The translations under genes and the position numbers were made by a program. From Pachyseris speciosa (Eukaryota > Cnidaria > Anthozoa > Scleractinia > Pachyseridae), in assembly GCA_016490735.1 (NCBI GenBank), contig JAEMWC010000391.1:185001-249000 (forward strand): 64,000 nt of DNA, in the 5' to 3' direction. Below, one piece after another: positions 33,533 through 44,124 of this stretch. Below the pieces are notes generated by a model, which worked only from the letters and a program-made list of their open reading frames with translations, was not told the origin of the DNA and made no database searches. Numbering within the stretch: position 1 is the stretch's first letter; each line of letters begins with the position of its first letter.

Positions 33533-33663
33533 GGGTGATTTGTTCGATTTCGATCCAATTTGGACAGTCGCTAGATTAACTTATCTTCAACAAAAACATT
33601 TTGGGGAATTAAATAATTCGAAACCGTTTTTCTCTGAGAGCCATTTCCGTGCGGTCGCTCCTA
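33533..33663. repeat. 131-bp direct repeat, copy 2
   Basis: Partner of 32294-32424. The 1.1 kb between the copies holds no recognisable gene; the following 33664-35070 likewise shows none, apart from the TAA microsatellite. Confidence 0.75.
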
Positions 33664-34507
33664 GCAAATTTGAAAATTCTCTGTAACTTTTGAACGCAGT
33701 CGAATAAAGGAAAACCCGAACACGTTTTTTTTAGCTTCTGGGTTCCAGACTTTGAGAGAAAAATCAAATTCCCTAAATACAAAACTCACAGTTAGTTCTA
33801 GCTTTCAAAAGATGATTTAGACCTTCGAGTTTAGACTCAACGGAACGTTCAGTAATTCACTTTCTCACAAAATTAATAAACTACTCGAATAGCTAGTTTA
33901 ATTAGCTTTAATTTGATATAGGGTTTATGGTATCTGGGCTGTAATCGAGAGCCGCTACAACCCTTAGATTAGAGACACCCCTGAAGGTACACGGCAACCT
34001 TAACAATTATTGGATGAGGTTAAGTATGATAACGAGAATTTTCATGGCCTAGGTTTGTGTTATCATGTGAAAACCGAATTCAATCTAATAGTTTTATTGT
34101 GCATAAGCTTGAGCGTTTGTAAAAACAAGAGCGCGTACAAGAACTAACACACTACGCCAACTTGTAAACTACTTTATTTTTAAGTTTACAACCTGAAAGT
34201 TGCAACGCAAAACAAATTTTTCCAGAAAACTTTTACAAACCCACTCTAAAACAATTTTAAAACTTAAAATTAAACTTTTGGCTGAACGCAGACCCGTTTT
34301 GGTAAAACCTTCCGCAACACAATTCCAGAAAGCTTCAGTAAAACAAACATGTTGCTCACGTGTCTAAAATTATTGTCTGGAAAATGACGTCACTTGTGCA
34401 TGTATAAGACCTATTGTCTGTAGGTACCACCTAACGAAAACAGTGTTAGCAGTAATTACCTGCGTGTTTGTAGTCAATCAAAAGTGAGATAGTGACACCA
34501 ATGCATA

Positions 34508-34531
34508 TATAATAATAATAATAATAATAAT
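34508..34531. repeat. (TAA)n microsatellite
   Basis: Eight consecutive taa/aat units. Confidence 0.9.
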
Positions 34532-35072
34532 ACACATTGCTGGCGTACCGGAAGATGCCAGAGCTGGCCACCGTGAGTGAAGCACATCAAATTTTCCCTC
34601 AAAGTAAACAAAGAAGGCGCCCGGAAATGGTCATTGAGGACCTTAACGCCTTCGAAGAGGAGAGATGATCATCCAAGGCCACTGGTTTCGCTGAGTAATG
34701 GACCCATCGGGAAGAGGTAGAATAAAGGTAAATGGCTGGTTAACTCGGATTCTCGTCTATCATAGTACCTTAACAAGTAATCTTTCTTGGTAGATCAACT
34801 TAAGTATTATAGAGACTAGTAGTAATCAAAGATTAGTAAAGTGCGTTCGACCTCTAGTAAAAGTTCTTTCATTGTATTCATTGCGTAGAAAAATTCAGGA
34901 AAAGTGGATTGTGGGGTGCTCTCAGCCAGTGTCATAAACCAGTTGCAAAGTTGAACACAACAATAAGTTGTGTTCAACATCTTAGTAATGTACTTGATAC
35001 AATGACAGTGGCCTAAACAAATAGTAGGACAAAATTGAACAAGCGGATAAATTATGTTTTACAGTAGTTTAC

Positions 35073-35310
35073 TAAGTTGGAATTCAATACGAAACTTGCA
35101 TAACTCAACATGTCAATGTACTTTGTGGTCCACTTCTAAAAATTACTTTTAAACGAGATGAGTTCACTAAGTTTCAATTCAAAAAGAAACTTGCATAACT
35201 TAACATGTTAACGTATTTTGTGGTCCACTTGTAAAAATTAATTTTTACTGAGATGAGCTCACTAAGTTGCAATTCAAAAAGAAACTTGCATAACTCAACT
35301 TGTTACAAAC
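35073..35310. repeat. Three tandem copies of a 95-bp unit
   Basis: The word gaaacttgcataact occurs at 35091, 35186 and 35281, an exact spacing of 95 bases. Each is preceded by a 'cactaagttgcaattcaa'-type stretch and followed by 'tttgtggtccactt' in the first two copies. Non-coding. The 35311-37003 interval after it shows no recognisable gene. Confidence 0.8.
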
Positions 35311-37008
35311 TCGTGCTTTTGATTCAATGGCTGCCCAGCTACACACTGCTGGGTTGAATTTTGTTCATTTGATCACCTACTATAGACATGGTCGTTAGAC
35401 CCAAAGGCCACCCAGTTAAATAACTGGGATTTGTCAGAAACTCGTACTTTTGAACTTCATAACTCAGCGACTTGAAAAAATCTGCATTCATCTCGCCAGC
35501 GCTCATTGGCTGAAGGGAATCTGATAATGGTCGAGTATCACAAGTATGAGCGCAGAGAGAAGTTGATTCTCCTGAGAAAAGCAGCTGAATTGACACATCA
35601 CAACTCGCTGCCGTATCCGGGGCAAGTTGAAGCGTCTGTTTCCTAGAAAATACACTACTACACAGCTTTCTGAGTATTCTCGTACGTAGCCTTAGCCATA
35701 TTTGCTAGTGGAAATTCGAATAAAGCAATAAAACTTCACTTACCTTGTGGAAAACTGCGAAAAGCGAAAATATGATCCAATAGCTAGCTGCAATCTTTCC
35801 ACCGCGAGCGGTAATTTAACTGCACGTGTAAATTCCAGTTCACGGTGGCCAAGAAAACATTAGCATATGAGATCGAGGCTATATGTGCCACAAAGTCAGT
35901 CCAAAATGGCGCCCAAACGCTGAAGTCGCATGGCATCAAGATCGATACCGCGGGACTGGTCCACAAAACCCGCGAGAGTGATTTCCGTAAAAACGACACG
36001 ATTAGTATATGCGTTCTCCTTCGTCGAACGCAATAAGAAACGAACGTAACCTCACTCTATGGGGAATTACCAATAGCTATACTTGGCACGCTTTTAATGT
36101 ACCCGTGCTACCTTAAAACAAGTCCTCAGCCTCTGGCATTTCCCTACAGAAATACGCTTGGTGACAGAACAACGTGTTGTAAGGGTTTAGCTTACATAAA
36201 ACTGGTTTAGCGCAACCAAATCAACAAAGCTCTAGCTACAATAGAACCAAAGCAATCCATAACATTTCACAGGGCCTTTTTACGGCCAGAGTTACATTAG
36301 TCAGCGCGAGAGGAGAAAGGTCGAGAAAGGCAACCTCAGTTGTTGCTCGGTGCCTCATTACCTCGGGCTGATCTCTCAGAAGCTTTACCTTTTCCTACCT
36401 TAATAGCCGCCGAAAAGGTACACTTGCATCAGAAGTAAATTAAATCTTTGACCTCTATGTATTATGTTTGGTACGGGATCGATCAAGCGATCCGTTTATG
36501 CCAGGGCTAAACGACTCTTTATATACTGTGGTTTGACATGACCAACATCGTTTTTGATGGACGAACGGTTAAACGACGCTGATCCAAAACGGTATTTGTT
36601 AGCCCAATGTCATCAGTGAAACTTATAAGCCTACTCAGAACGTTAAAATCATCAGGTAGGAAGCAGGCAGTGGTTCCACGCTCTAAGCTAAAATCTTGCT
36701 TTTTCTGTTGCTGCACCTAGACTATGGAACGACAAACTGGAAAGCATAAAATGTAGCGAAGTTCTTTTTTTTTTACTTTTTATTTTAAGCGTAGTTAATC
36801 TGAAAACGTACCTTTTTAAACGTTATTTTGACACTTTAATTTGTTGGGCATTGTGGCGCCTTTTGAGGGCTAAAATAAAGAATTTGGCGGGCTAAAATGT
36901 ATTTTATCCCTCAAAAATAAACCATACGATTTAAGCAGCCAATAAAAATTGAGAAGTTATTACAATGAGTTCGCGCCGTTTTCTTCCAGCGTTGCTAAAA
37001 GAAATCAC

Positions 37009-37506
37009 TGTCATGGAACATTGTCTTACATAATCAAGTAACGAATGTAGGTAAATAAAGATTAATTGTAACATTAAAACAAACGTTAAATTGGGTAGAA
37101 TTGGGTGGGAACATCCTGTGACGTAAACATTTCGTGTCTAAAATACAGGGTGTGACACTTATGTAATTGGATTAGTTTTGGTTAAGGTGCGTGTCATGCA
37201 CGACTCGGAAATGTAACTAAATAAACAATAGACTTGTAATGTACAAAATTAAGTAACTGGGAAATTCAGGATGTACGTAAAAGGGTGTAAACTTCCTCTT
37301 TTATCAGTAAAGTAGATAAATAGAGAACGGCTGTACGTGTAAGTTAGATTGATTGATTGAGATTGTGAAGAGATCGTGAACGGAATGTTACCAGATTGAA
37401 GGAATGTGTATCGTGGATTGCGAATAAAGTACCAGAAAGAATACAGTCCTGAGTGTTGAACCAGCGAGCGCGGCGATTTTCCAACGCTGAGGAAAATTCC
37501 GCAAAA
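37009..37506 (+). repeat. 5' LTR of the BEL/Pao element
   Basis: Begins TGTCATGG and ends CCGCAAAA. Same length as the 3' copy, with no difference seen. Contains several aataaa words that could serve as a poly(A) signal. Confidence 0.93.
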
Positions 37507-37508
37507 CG

Positions 37509-37526
37509 TGGTCCTTCGAGCCGGAT
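37509..37526 (+). promoter_or_regulatory. Primer-binding site
   Basis: TGGTCCTTCGAGCCGGAT lies two bases after the 5' LTR, the expected place and TGG start for tRNA-primed minus-strand synthesis. The tRNA was not identified. Confidence 0.6.
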
Positions 37527-37529
37527 ACA

Positions 37530-40328
37530 ATGTCGAACAAGAAAGTGAGATCGGGGCATCGAGGATTTTTATCCGGAATCCTGCCAGACGTTGATGCGTG
37601 CATTGAAAGTTATGTTCCCACGAAAAAGGCTGAATTGATAAAGTGGAAGGGGACGCTAGTAGAACAGTTGCAAAAGATCGTACCACTCGACGAGGAGATT
37701 TTGGCCGAACTAGTCGCTGATGATAAATCAACTGAAAAGGACATAGCAGACGAAATCGGCAAAAGCGCAACCCTCAAAGCCGATGTTACTCAGCGACTTG
37801 TGGAGATAGATGAGAAGTTGAACGTTGTGATCGTGCCGACTTCCCAGTCAAGCGAAGTTCCAGCAACAAGCGCCCAGGTGAACGAGAATGTTGAAGGTGA
37901 ACCTTTGAACTTAGCGACCCCAGCATCCACGAAAACCGTGAGAGCCAAGCTCCCCAAACTGGAAGTCAGGAAGTTCAGTGGGAAACTTCACGAGTGGCAG
38001 GAATTTTGGGATTCGTTCGAAAGCGCCATCCACCAGAACGAAGCCCTGTCGAACGTAGATAAATTCTCCTACCTGAGAGGACTGCTATTAGAGCCGGCGA
38101 GATCAGCCATTGCAGGATTTGCCTTGACTTCAGGAAACTATGGATCGGCCGTAGAGTTGCTAAAGAGACGGTACGGAAAGAAGACGGCGATCCAACGAGC
38201 TCTCGTTAACGAACTGTTAAATGCACGAGCAGTCTACCACGAGAGGGATACGGCAAGGCTGCGAAGTTTCTACGACCATGTCGAGACCAAACACCGAGCG
38301 TTGCAGGCCTTGGAGGTGGATGAAGGAACATACTCGGCAATTGTTGTCCCGATGCTCCTGGAAAAGATCCCTGACGCGGTGAGGCTTACCATTACCAGAG
38401 GAAAGGAGTACTTGGACTGGACTTTGGGGGACATGCTTCAAGCACTGCTCGTGGAGGTAGAGTTGCGAGAGGACCATTGCTTGACGCAAACAGCACGGGT
38501 TTCCGGGCCCAGTGAGAGCAGAAGGAGTCCACAACCGACAGCGAGTGCCCTGTTTACAAGAAGAGGAGAAGGCCGCAGATGCCCGTTTTGCCTAGGAGGA
38601 CACCAACCGGAGCAATGTAAGAAAGTAACGAACATTGTAGAACGTAAGAGATTGTTAGCTAAGTATGGACGATGTTTCAATTGCACGGAGAGGGGCCATC
38701 GAGCCCGTGAATGCAAAATTAGCACTAATTGTAAGCTTTGTAAGGGTTCTCATCATGCTTCTCTGTGCGACTCTAAACCACAACAACCCCCAGGGGGGTA
38801 CGGGTACAGCGATCAGCCGGTAGAAATTCCAGTAAATAATCCTAACAGTATGCTTGTGGGTACAGAAAGTAGGATCGCCCTCCAAACCGCGCAAGCTCTA
38901 ATCAAGGGAGGCAGAAAGGGAAGAGTCAGAGTTTTGTTTGACTCTGGGAGTCATCGTTCGTTTATAACTGCTAAGGCCGCTAGTAGTTACGCCTTGGAAA
39001 TAGCAAGAAAGGAGTGGCTTAGTATTAGCACCTTTGGCCAGAGAACAATGGAATCCGGGTTACGAGAAGTCGCCCGTTTTGACGTAATGCCTCTACACGG
39101 TAGCAGTGTACATACGCTCGAAGCCTATGTTGTGCCGAATATTTCACACATAAGCAACGAGCACGTAGAGGTTGTTAAAAACGACTTCCCGCACTTGCGT
39201 GATCTGTGGTTCTCTGACGTTTGTCAGACAAAAGACGAGCTCGAAATAGATCTTTTGATCGGGGCGGATTACTTGTGGGAATTCCAAAAGGGAACGACCA
39301 TACGGGGGGGACCCGAGGAACCTGTGGCAGTGCACACTGAGCTTGGTTGGGTGTTGTCGGGCCCCCTGAAAAAGCGAGAGACAGATAGTCAGCAGGAAGT
39401 GTTCATTCAGGAAGTTCATTTCATAGCCCAAGATAGTGTAGCTTTAGACAGGGCCAGTTTAGACAGAGAAATTAACAAGTTATGGGATTTAGAGAGCATC
39501 GGAATTAAGAGCAGCGACGAAGTGCACGAATCATTTGAGAACGACATAGAATTTTTTGGGGGGAGGTATTCAGTCAAGTTGCCTTGGAAGCAAGGTCACG
39601 ACCCTCTTCCCAGCAATTTCAAAAACAGTTTGTCACGCGTGAAAGGTCAGCTAAAACGACTCCGCAAGGAACCTAAAGTTCTGGACGAGTACGACTCTAT
39701 CATCAGGGAGCAGTTGAGTTCGGGGATTATCGAGAAAGTAGCAGAATTGGAGGAAACGGGAAAAACGCACTACCTACCCCATCACGCCGTCATTCGCAGG
39801 GACGCAGAAACCACGAAAATGCGAATAGTGTACGATGCATCTTCGAAGGAAGCCAAGAACGGAACCTCCTTAAATGATTGTTTGCATACGGGGCCCTCCC
39901 TAAATCCCTTATTGTTCAAAATACTTGTTAGGTTCAGGGAAAATAGGGTCGCGCTAGTTGGTGACATAGAGAAGGCCTTTTTGAACGTAGCGGTAGACGA
40001 AAGAGATCGCGATAGTCTAAGGTTTCTGTGGGTTGAAGACACGCGAGACAACAACCTGAGCATTGTTGTTTACCGGTTTTGTCGCGTCGTTTTCGGGTTA
40101 AATGCCTCACCATTTTTGTTAAATGGGACCATCAGGCACCACCTAGCCACCTTTGAGGAAAGGGACCCCGAATTTGTGAAACGCATGGTAGAGGGGTTTT
40201 ACGTCGACGATTTAGTAACGGGAGAACGTACACCCGATAAGGCATTTACCCTGTTTCAAAATGCAAGGGATCGAATGGCCACAGGGGGTTTACCTTACGA
40301 AAGTGGAAAACGAATGACCCGGGATTGA
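37530..40328 (+). CDS. BEL/Pao gag-pro-RT reading frame
   Basis: 932 codons from an ATG four bases after the primer site. In order: DUF1759-type gag (LPKLEVRKFSG near residue 140), Cys/His zinc knuckles (CPFCLGGHQPEQC near 351; CFNCTERGHRARECK near 381), a retropepsin-like protease with FDSGS near 470, and reverse transcriptase with VGDIEKAF near 810 and YVDD near 891. The frame ends shortly after YVDD at a TGA, while RT homology continues in the -1 frame. It copies genomic RNA in cytoplasmic particles in this family. Confidence 0.9.
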   Translation: MSNKKVRSGHRGFLSGILPDVDACIESYVPTKKAELIKWKGTLVEQLQKIVPLDEEILAELVADDKSTEKDIADEIGKSATLKADVTQRLVEIDEKLNVVIVPTSQSSEVPATSAQVNENVEGEPLNLATPASTKTVRAKLPKLEVRKFSGKLHEWQEFWDSFESAIHQNEALSNVDKFSYLRGLLLEPARSAIAGFALTSGNYGSAVELLKRRYGKKTAIQRALVNELLNARAVYHERDTARLRSFYDHVETKHRALQALEVDEGTYSAIVVPMLLEKIPDAVRLTITRGKEYLDWTLGDMLQALLVEVELREDHCLTQTARVSGPSESRRSPQPTASALFTRRGEGRRCPFCLGGHQPEQCKKVTNIVERKRLLAKYGRCFNCTERGHRARECKISTNCKLCKGSHHASLCDSKPQQPPGGYGYSDQPVEIPVNNPNSMLVGTESRIALQTAQALIKGGRKGRVRVLFDSGSHRSFITAKAASSYALEIARKEWLSISTFGQRTMESGLREVARFDVMPLHGSSVHTLEAYVVPNISHISNEHVEVVKNDFPHLRDLWFSDVCQTKDELEIDLLIGADYLWEFQKGTTIRGGPEEPVAVHTELGWVLSGPLKKRETDSQQEVFIQEVHFIAQDSVALDRASLDREINKLWDLESIGIKSSDEVHESFENDIEFFGGRYSVKLPWKQGHDPLPSNFKNSLSRVKGQLKRLRKEPKVLDEYDSIIREQLSSGIIEKVAELEETGKTHYLPHHAVIRRDAETTKMRIVYDASSKEAKNGTSLNDCLHTGPSLNPLLFKILVRFRENRVALVGDIEKAFLNVAVDERDRDSLRFLWVEDTRDNNLSIVVYRFCRVVFGLNASPFLLNGTIRHHLATFEERDPEFVKRMVEGFYVDDLVTGERTPDKAFTLFQNARDRMATGGLPYESGKRMTRD

Positions 40329-42940
40329 GGGAGAAAATCTGTTCCAGTGAAACTCGTAAAACGAGCCGAGAAGTGGGTAGACTCGAAGACGAGGAGACTT
40401 ACGCCAAGTCGAAATTAGAAGCCCAGGGTGGAGCAAAGGGGGAAAGGGTACTGGGTCTGGCGTGGGATTGTGAGACCGATACCCTTAAATTTAGTTTTAA
40501 ACAAGTGATCGAGAGGGCCAGGGATTTAGAAGTAACAAAGCGAAATGTGCTAAGTTTGTTGGCCAGTTTGTTTGATCCGCTGGGAATAATTAGCCCTGTG
40601 ACAGTCGGTATGAAAGCACTTTTCCAAGAAATTTGTAGTAGCAAATTCGATTGGGATGAGGCTTTGACGGGAGAAATTAAGGAGAAATGGGATAAGTGGA
40701 TCCAAGATTTGACAGAAACGAAAGGGATTCGAGTCAACCGGTGTCTCTACGACATGGGGAAAGAGAGCGTGACAGAGTGTTATTTACACGGGTTTGGGGA
40801 TGCAAGTAAGAAGGCCTACTGTGCCGTGGTTTATTTTGTCTATCAAACTACAGACGGGAAAACCCATGTGAGATTAGTAGCCAGTAAAACGAGGGTCGCC
40901 CCGCTGAAGGAGCTGACGATTCCGCGCTTAGAGCTAATGTCGGCGAGAATACTTGCCCAGCTTGTGGATACGATAAAGAATGCATTACAATCACAGTTGA
41001 AAGTAGATGGCGTGAGGTTCTGGCTGGATAGCAAGACAGCTCTCAGCTGGATACAGAACAGGGGGGAATGGAAACAGTTCGTGCGCCATCGAGTAAATGA
41101 AATTTTGAGGCTGACTGCGAAAGAAGATTGGTCGTATTGCTCCACTGACGAAAATCCAGCTGACCTCGGGTCCAGAGGAGTGTTCGCTTCCCAGCTCAAG
41201 GATAACCAACTTTGGTGGCGTGGACCGTCGTGGCTCAACGCGGAGACAAACGAATGGCCAGTGACGACAGAAACCTATCAAACCCCGGAGAGTCAACTGG
41301 AGGAGAAGAAATCCGCGACAGTTTTGCTGACCGACATAGAACATCCGTCAGGTGTCGCCGCCGTGATAGATGTAACCCATTTCAGCACCTTACACAGGCT
41401 TGTCAGAGTAACAGCTTGGGTGAGGCGCTTTGTCAAGAATGCAAGGGCGCGCGTAACACAAGTGAAAAGGTCTACTGGAAGACTGGGAGTAGAAGAGTTG
41501 AAATGCGCCGAAGTGGAATGGCTTAAATCGGTCCAAAATGATCTAAGTAAGCAGCATAACTTCAAACAGCTAGTGAGAGAGCTAGGAATAAAGGCAGAGA
41601 AAGACGTTTTGAGGTGCGAAGGTCGCTTAGTTAATTCAGATTTAGAGAGCGAAGCTAGAAAACCTGTAATCTTACCTAGAAAGCACACGTTTACTCGTTT
41701 AGTTGAATGTCACCAGAGAGTGCACCACAGTGGAGTGAGAGCGACGTTAGCTGAGCTACGATCCAGGTTTTGGGTCCCAAGAGGAAGGCAAGTGGTAAAG
41801 GGAATTTTGGGTGAGTGTGTCACGTGTAGAAAGCTAACTGGGAAACCCTACAATGCTCCACCAACAGCAGCGCTTCCTGACTTTAGAGTTAAAGAAGCGC
41901 CCCCATTCTCGAGGGTCGGGGTAGATTTTGCGGGCCCACTCTATGTCAAAGAAAAATCTGGTCAAATGGGTAAGGTTTATATTGCATTGTTTTCGTGTTG
42001 CGTGACTAGAGCGGTGCGTCTGGAGTTAGTGGAAGATCTGTCAGCTGCCGCGTTCAGGAGATGTTTGCGAAGGTTCATCGCTAGAAATGGAACTCCTGTC
42101 TTGATTGTCTCAGACAATGCCAAGACATTTCAAGCTACGGAGAAAGCTCTAACTAGATTGTTCGATCACCCAGAGGTCAAGGCCGATTTAGAGCGTGACA
42201 GAATAGAGTGGAAATTTAACCTTGAAAGGGCACCCTGGTGGGGTGGGTTTTTTGAAAGAATGGTTGCTAGCGTAAAGCAGTGTCTCAGGAAAACACTAGG
42301 TACCGCAAGACTGTCTTTCGATGAATTGTCAACCATCCTCACTGAAGTAGAAGGTACACTCAACTCGAGGCCATTGACATACGAGTACAACGAACTGGAA
42401 GAAGTACTAACGCCGTCCCACCTCATTTATGGACGAAGGGTCAAAACTTTGCCGGATGAAATCGCAGAACCGGGCGACGCTATGAATCAGGAAGGATGTT
42501 CCGCGAGGTTTAAATACCTCAGCATCAAATTAGCTCATTTCTGGAACCGTTGGCGAAAGGAGTATTTAGCGAGTCTGCGAGAGTTTCATAAGAACAAGTC
42601 AGATAGGCAGGATAGAATTGTGCAACTAGGAGATGTAGTTGTAGTGTATGAGGAAGACAGGAAACGGGGAGAGTGGAAAATGGGCATAGTAGAAGGTTTA
42701 GTTACAGGGAGAGACGGTAATGTTAGAGGAGCTCATGTCAGAGTCATTACAAAGGGGAAACCGGTCCACCTCTCCAGGCCAGTGCAAAAGCTCTACCCTT
42801 TAGAGATTCGGAGTGAGGGGGAGGAAACACGGACCAACAATGCCCGTAGTCAAGTTGCAGAAGTCCCCACCAGAACATCTCTTCGGAGAAATGCAGCATT
42901 AGATTCTAGATGGAAAACGCAACTTATGCTTGACTCGTAG
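40325..42940 (+). CDS. BEL/Pao RT end, RNase H and integrase reading frame
   Basis: Open in the -1 frame relative to the gag-pro-RT frame. It has no ATG at its start, so it would be reached by a frame change or is separated by mutation; sequence similar to RT is readable in this frame back to about 40289. Motifs: the Peptidase_A17-associated region with LASLFDPLGIISPVTVG, RNase H-like segment with GDASKKAYCAVV, integrase zinc domain with CHQRVHHSG and GECVTCRK, integrase core with VDFAGP, VSDNAKTF and GGFFERM supplying the D, D and E, and a C-terminal DUF5641-like region. It ends 20 bases before the 3' LTR. Confidence 0.88.
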   Translation: MREKICSSETRKTSREVGRLEDEETYAKSKLEAQGGAKGERVLGLAWDCETDTLKFSFKQVIERARDLEVTKRNVLSLLASLFDPLGIISPVTVGMKALFQEICSSKFDWDEALTGEIKEKWDKWIQDLTETKGIRVNRCLYDMGKESVTECYLHGFGDASKKAYCAVVYFVYQTTDGKTHVRLVASKTRVAPLKELTIPRLELMSARILAQLVDTIKNALQSQLKVDGVRFWLDSKTALSWIQNRGEWKQFVRHRVNEILRLTAKEDWSYCSTDENPADLGSRGVFASQLKDNQLWWRGPSWLNAETNEWPVTTETYQTPESQLEEKKSATVLLTDIEHPSGVAAVIDVTHFSTLHRLVRVTAWVRRFVKNARARVTQVKRSTGRLGVEELKCAEVEWLKSVQNDLSKQHNFKQLVRELGIKAEKDVLRCEGRLVNSDLESEARKPVILPRKHTFTRLVECHQRVHHSGVRATLAELRSRFWVPRGRQVVKGILGECVTCRKLTGKPYNAPPTAALPDFRVKEAPPFSRVGVDFAGPLYVKEKSGQMGKVYIALFSCCVTRAVRLELVEDLSAAAFRRCLRRFIARNGTPVLIVSDNAKTFQATEKALTRLFDHPEVKADLERDRIEWKFNLERAPWWGGFFERMVASVKQCLRKTLGTARLSFDELSTILTEVEGTLNSRPLTYEYNELEEVLTPSHLIYGRRVKTLPDEIAEPGDAMNQEGCSARFKYLSIKLAHFWNRWRKEYLASLREFHKNKSDRQDRIVQLGDVVVVYEEDRKRGEWKMGIVEGLVTGRDGNVRGAHVRVITKGKPVHLSRPVQKLYPLEIRSEGEETRTNNARSQVAEVPTRTSLRRNAALDSRWKTQLMLDS

Positions 42941-42960
42941 ACGAGTCAAGGGGGGGAGTG

Positions 42961-43458
42961 TGTCATGGAACATTGTCTTACATAATCAAGTAACGAATGT
43001 AGGTAAATAAAGATTAATTGTAACATTAAAACAAACGTTAAATTGGGTAGAATTGGGTGGGAACATCCTGTGACGTAAACATTTCGTGTCTAAAATACAG
43101 GGTGTGACACTTATGTAATTGGATTAGTTTTGGTTAAGGTGCGTGTCATGCACGACTCGGAAATGTAACTAAATAAACAATAGACTTGTAATGTACAAAA
43201 TTAAGTAACTGGGAAATTCAGGATGTACGTAAAAGGGTGTAAACTTCCTCTTTTATCAGTAAAGTAGATAAATAGAGAACGGCTGTACGTGTAAGTTAGA
43301 TTGATTGATTGAGATTGTGAAGAGATCGTGAACGGAATGTTACCAGATTGAAGGAATGTGTATCGTGGATTGCGAATAAAGTACCAGAAAGAATACAGTC
43401 CTGAGTGTTGAACCAGCGAGCGCGGCGATTTTCCAACGCTGAGGAAAATTCCGCAAAA
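42961..43458 (+). repeat. 3' LTR of the BEL/Pao element
   Basis: 498 bp, apparently identical to the 5' LTR, followed by the ATCAC target duplication. Confidence 0.93.
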
Positions 43459-43594
43459 ATCACGGAGCTATTTTCAAAGCCCAAAGCATGGCTAAAAACA
43501 CAGAAAACAACGAAGAATTTGTAAATTTTCAATCTTCTCAGCCATGGGAAGACGATCTTCAAAAGTTAGAGGCTGATTCCGTGCCAGAAAACAC

Positions 43595-43622
43595 TAAAAT
43601 AAATAAATAAATAAATAAATAA
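43595..43622. repeat. (TAAA)n microsatellite
   Basis: Seven consecutive taaa/aata units shortly downstream of the BEL/Pao insertion. Confidence 0.85.
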
Positions 43623-43980
43623 AAACAGACCATGGCGGGGCGAAGTGCATGTAAGTTTTGCGGCTTCAAGCCAAACACACTCAGTTCAACCAATTATGCC
43701 AAACTGTCGGTTTAGCAATTGCACAATTACTTTCAGCACTTATAAATACATTAATCGATTTTTTTTCTTTCATGTCTTTTACAATTCTTGACAACTCACA
43801 TGGGAAGATTTTGTAATTTTCAGCCAGCTTCGTTCGATGGTGTATTTTCATTGTGGGGAAATAAAAGCCTTTTAAGTTACTTCGAAAACGCTCGCTGTTT
43901 TGTTGTTTTTGTTGTTGTTGTTGGTTTTTTTTTTTTTTTTTCAATTTTGTTTCCTCAATGCCTTCCAAAGTGATAATATT

Positions 43981-44124
43981 AGTAATAGAGTTTATGTTCA
44001 TAGGCATAAATATGTTTGGGGCCCTTCTCAGAGCTCACTTATAGCCCTCGCCTAGCGGCACGGGCTAAAATGAGTCTGAGTCGGGCCCAAAACATATTTA
44101 TGCCTAAGAACATAAACTCTATTG
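43981..44124. mobile_element. Short inverted-repeat element
   Basis: aatagagtttatgttcatag and the following bases to ggggccc are repeated in reverse complement at the right (gggcccaaaacatatttatgcctaagaacataaactctatt end), about 40-bp arms around an unpaired centre of about 60 bases. No target duplication was seen. Confidence 0.7.

Larger units (their letters stand above)
37009..43458 (+). mobile_element. BEL/Pao LTR retrotransposon, complete, with one frame break
   Basis: Two 498-bp LTRs (37009-37506, 42961-43458) that look identical by eye flank 5.45 kb of gag-pol. The target duplication ATCAC is at 37004-37008 and 43459-43463. A primer-binding site beginning TGGTCC follows the 5' LTR, and a G-rich polypurine tract (42948-42960) precedes the 3' LTR. 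The domain order DUF1759, CCHC, aspartic protease, RT, RNase H, integrase, DUF5641 is that of BEL/Pao. Apparent LTR identity suggests a recent insertion. The pol frame moves by -1 at about 40286-40292. Confidence 0.93.

Noticed and set aside
37249..37770. Minus-strand open frame across the BEL/Pao 5' LTR
   Set aside because: Antisense to the LTR and gag start; the same stretch recurs in the 3' LTR region.
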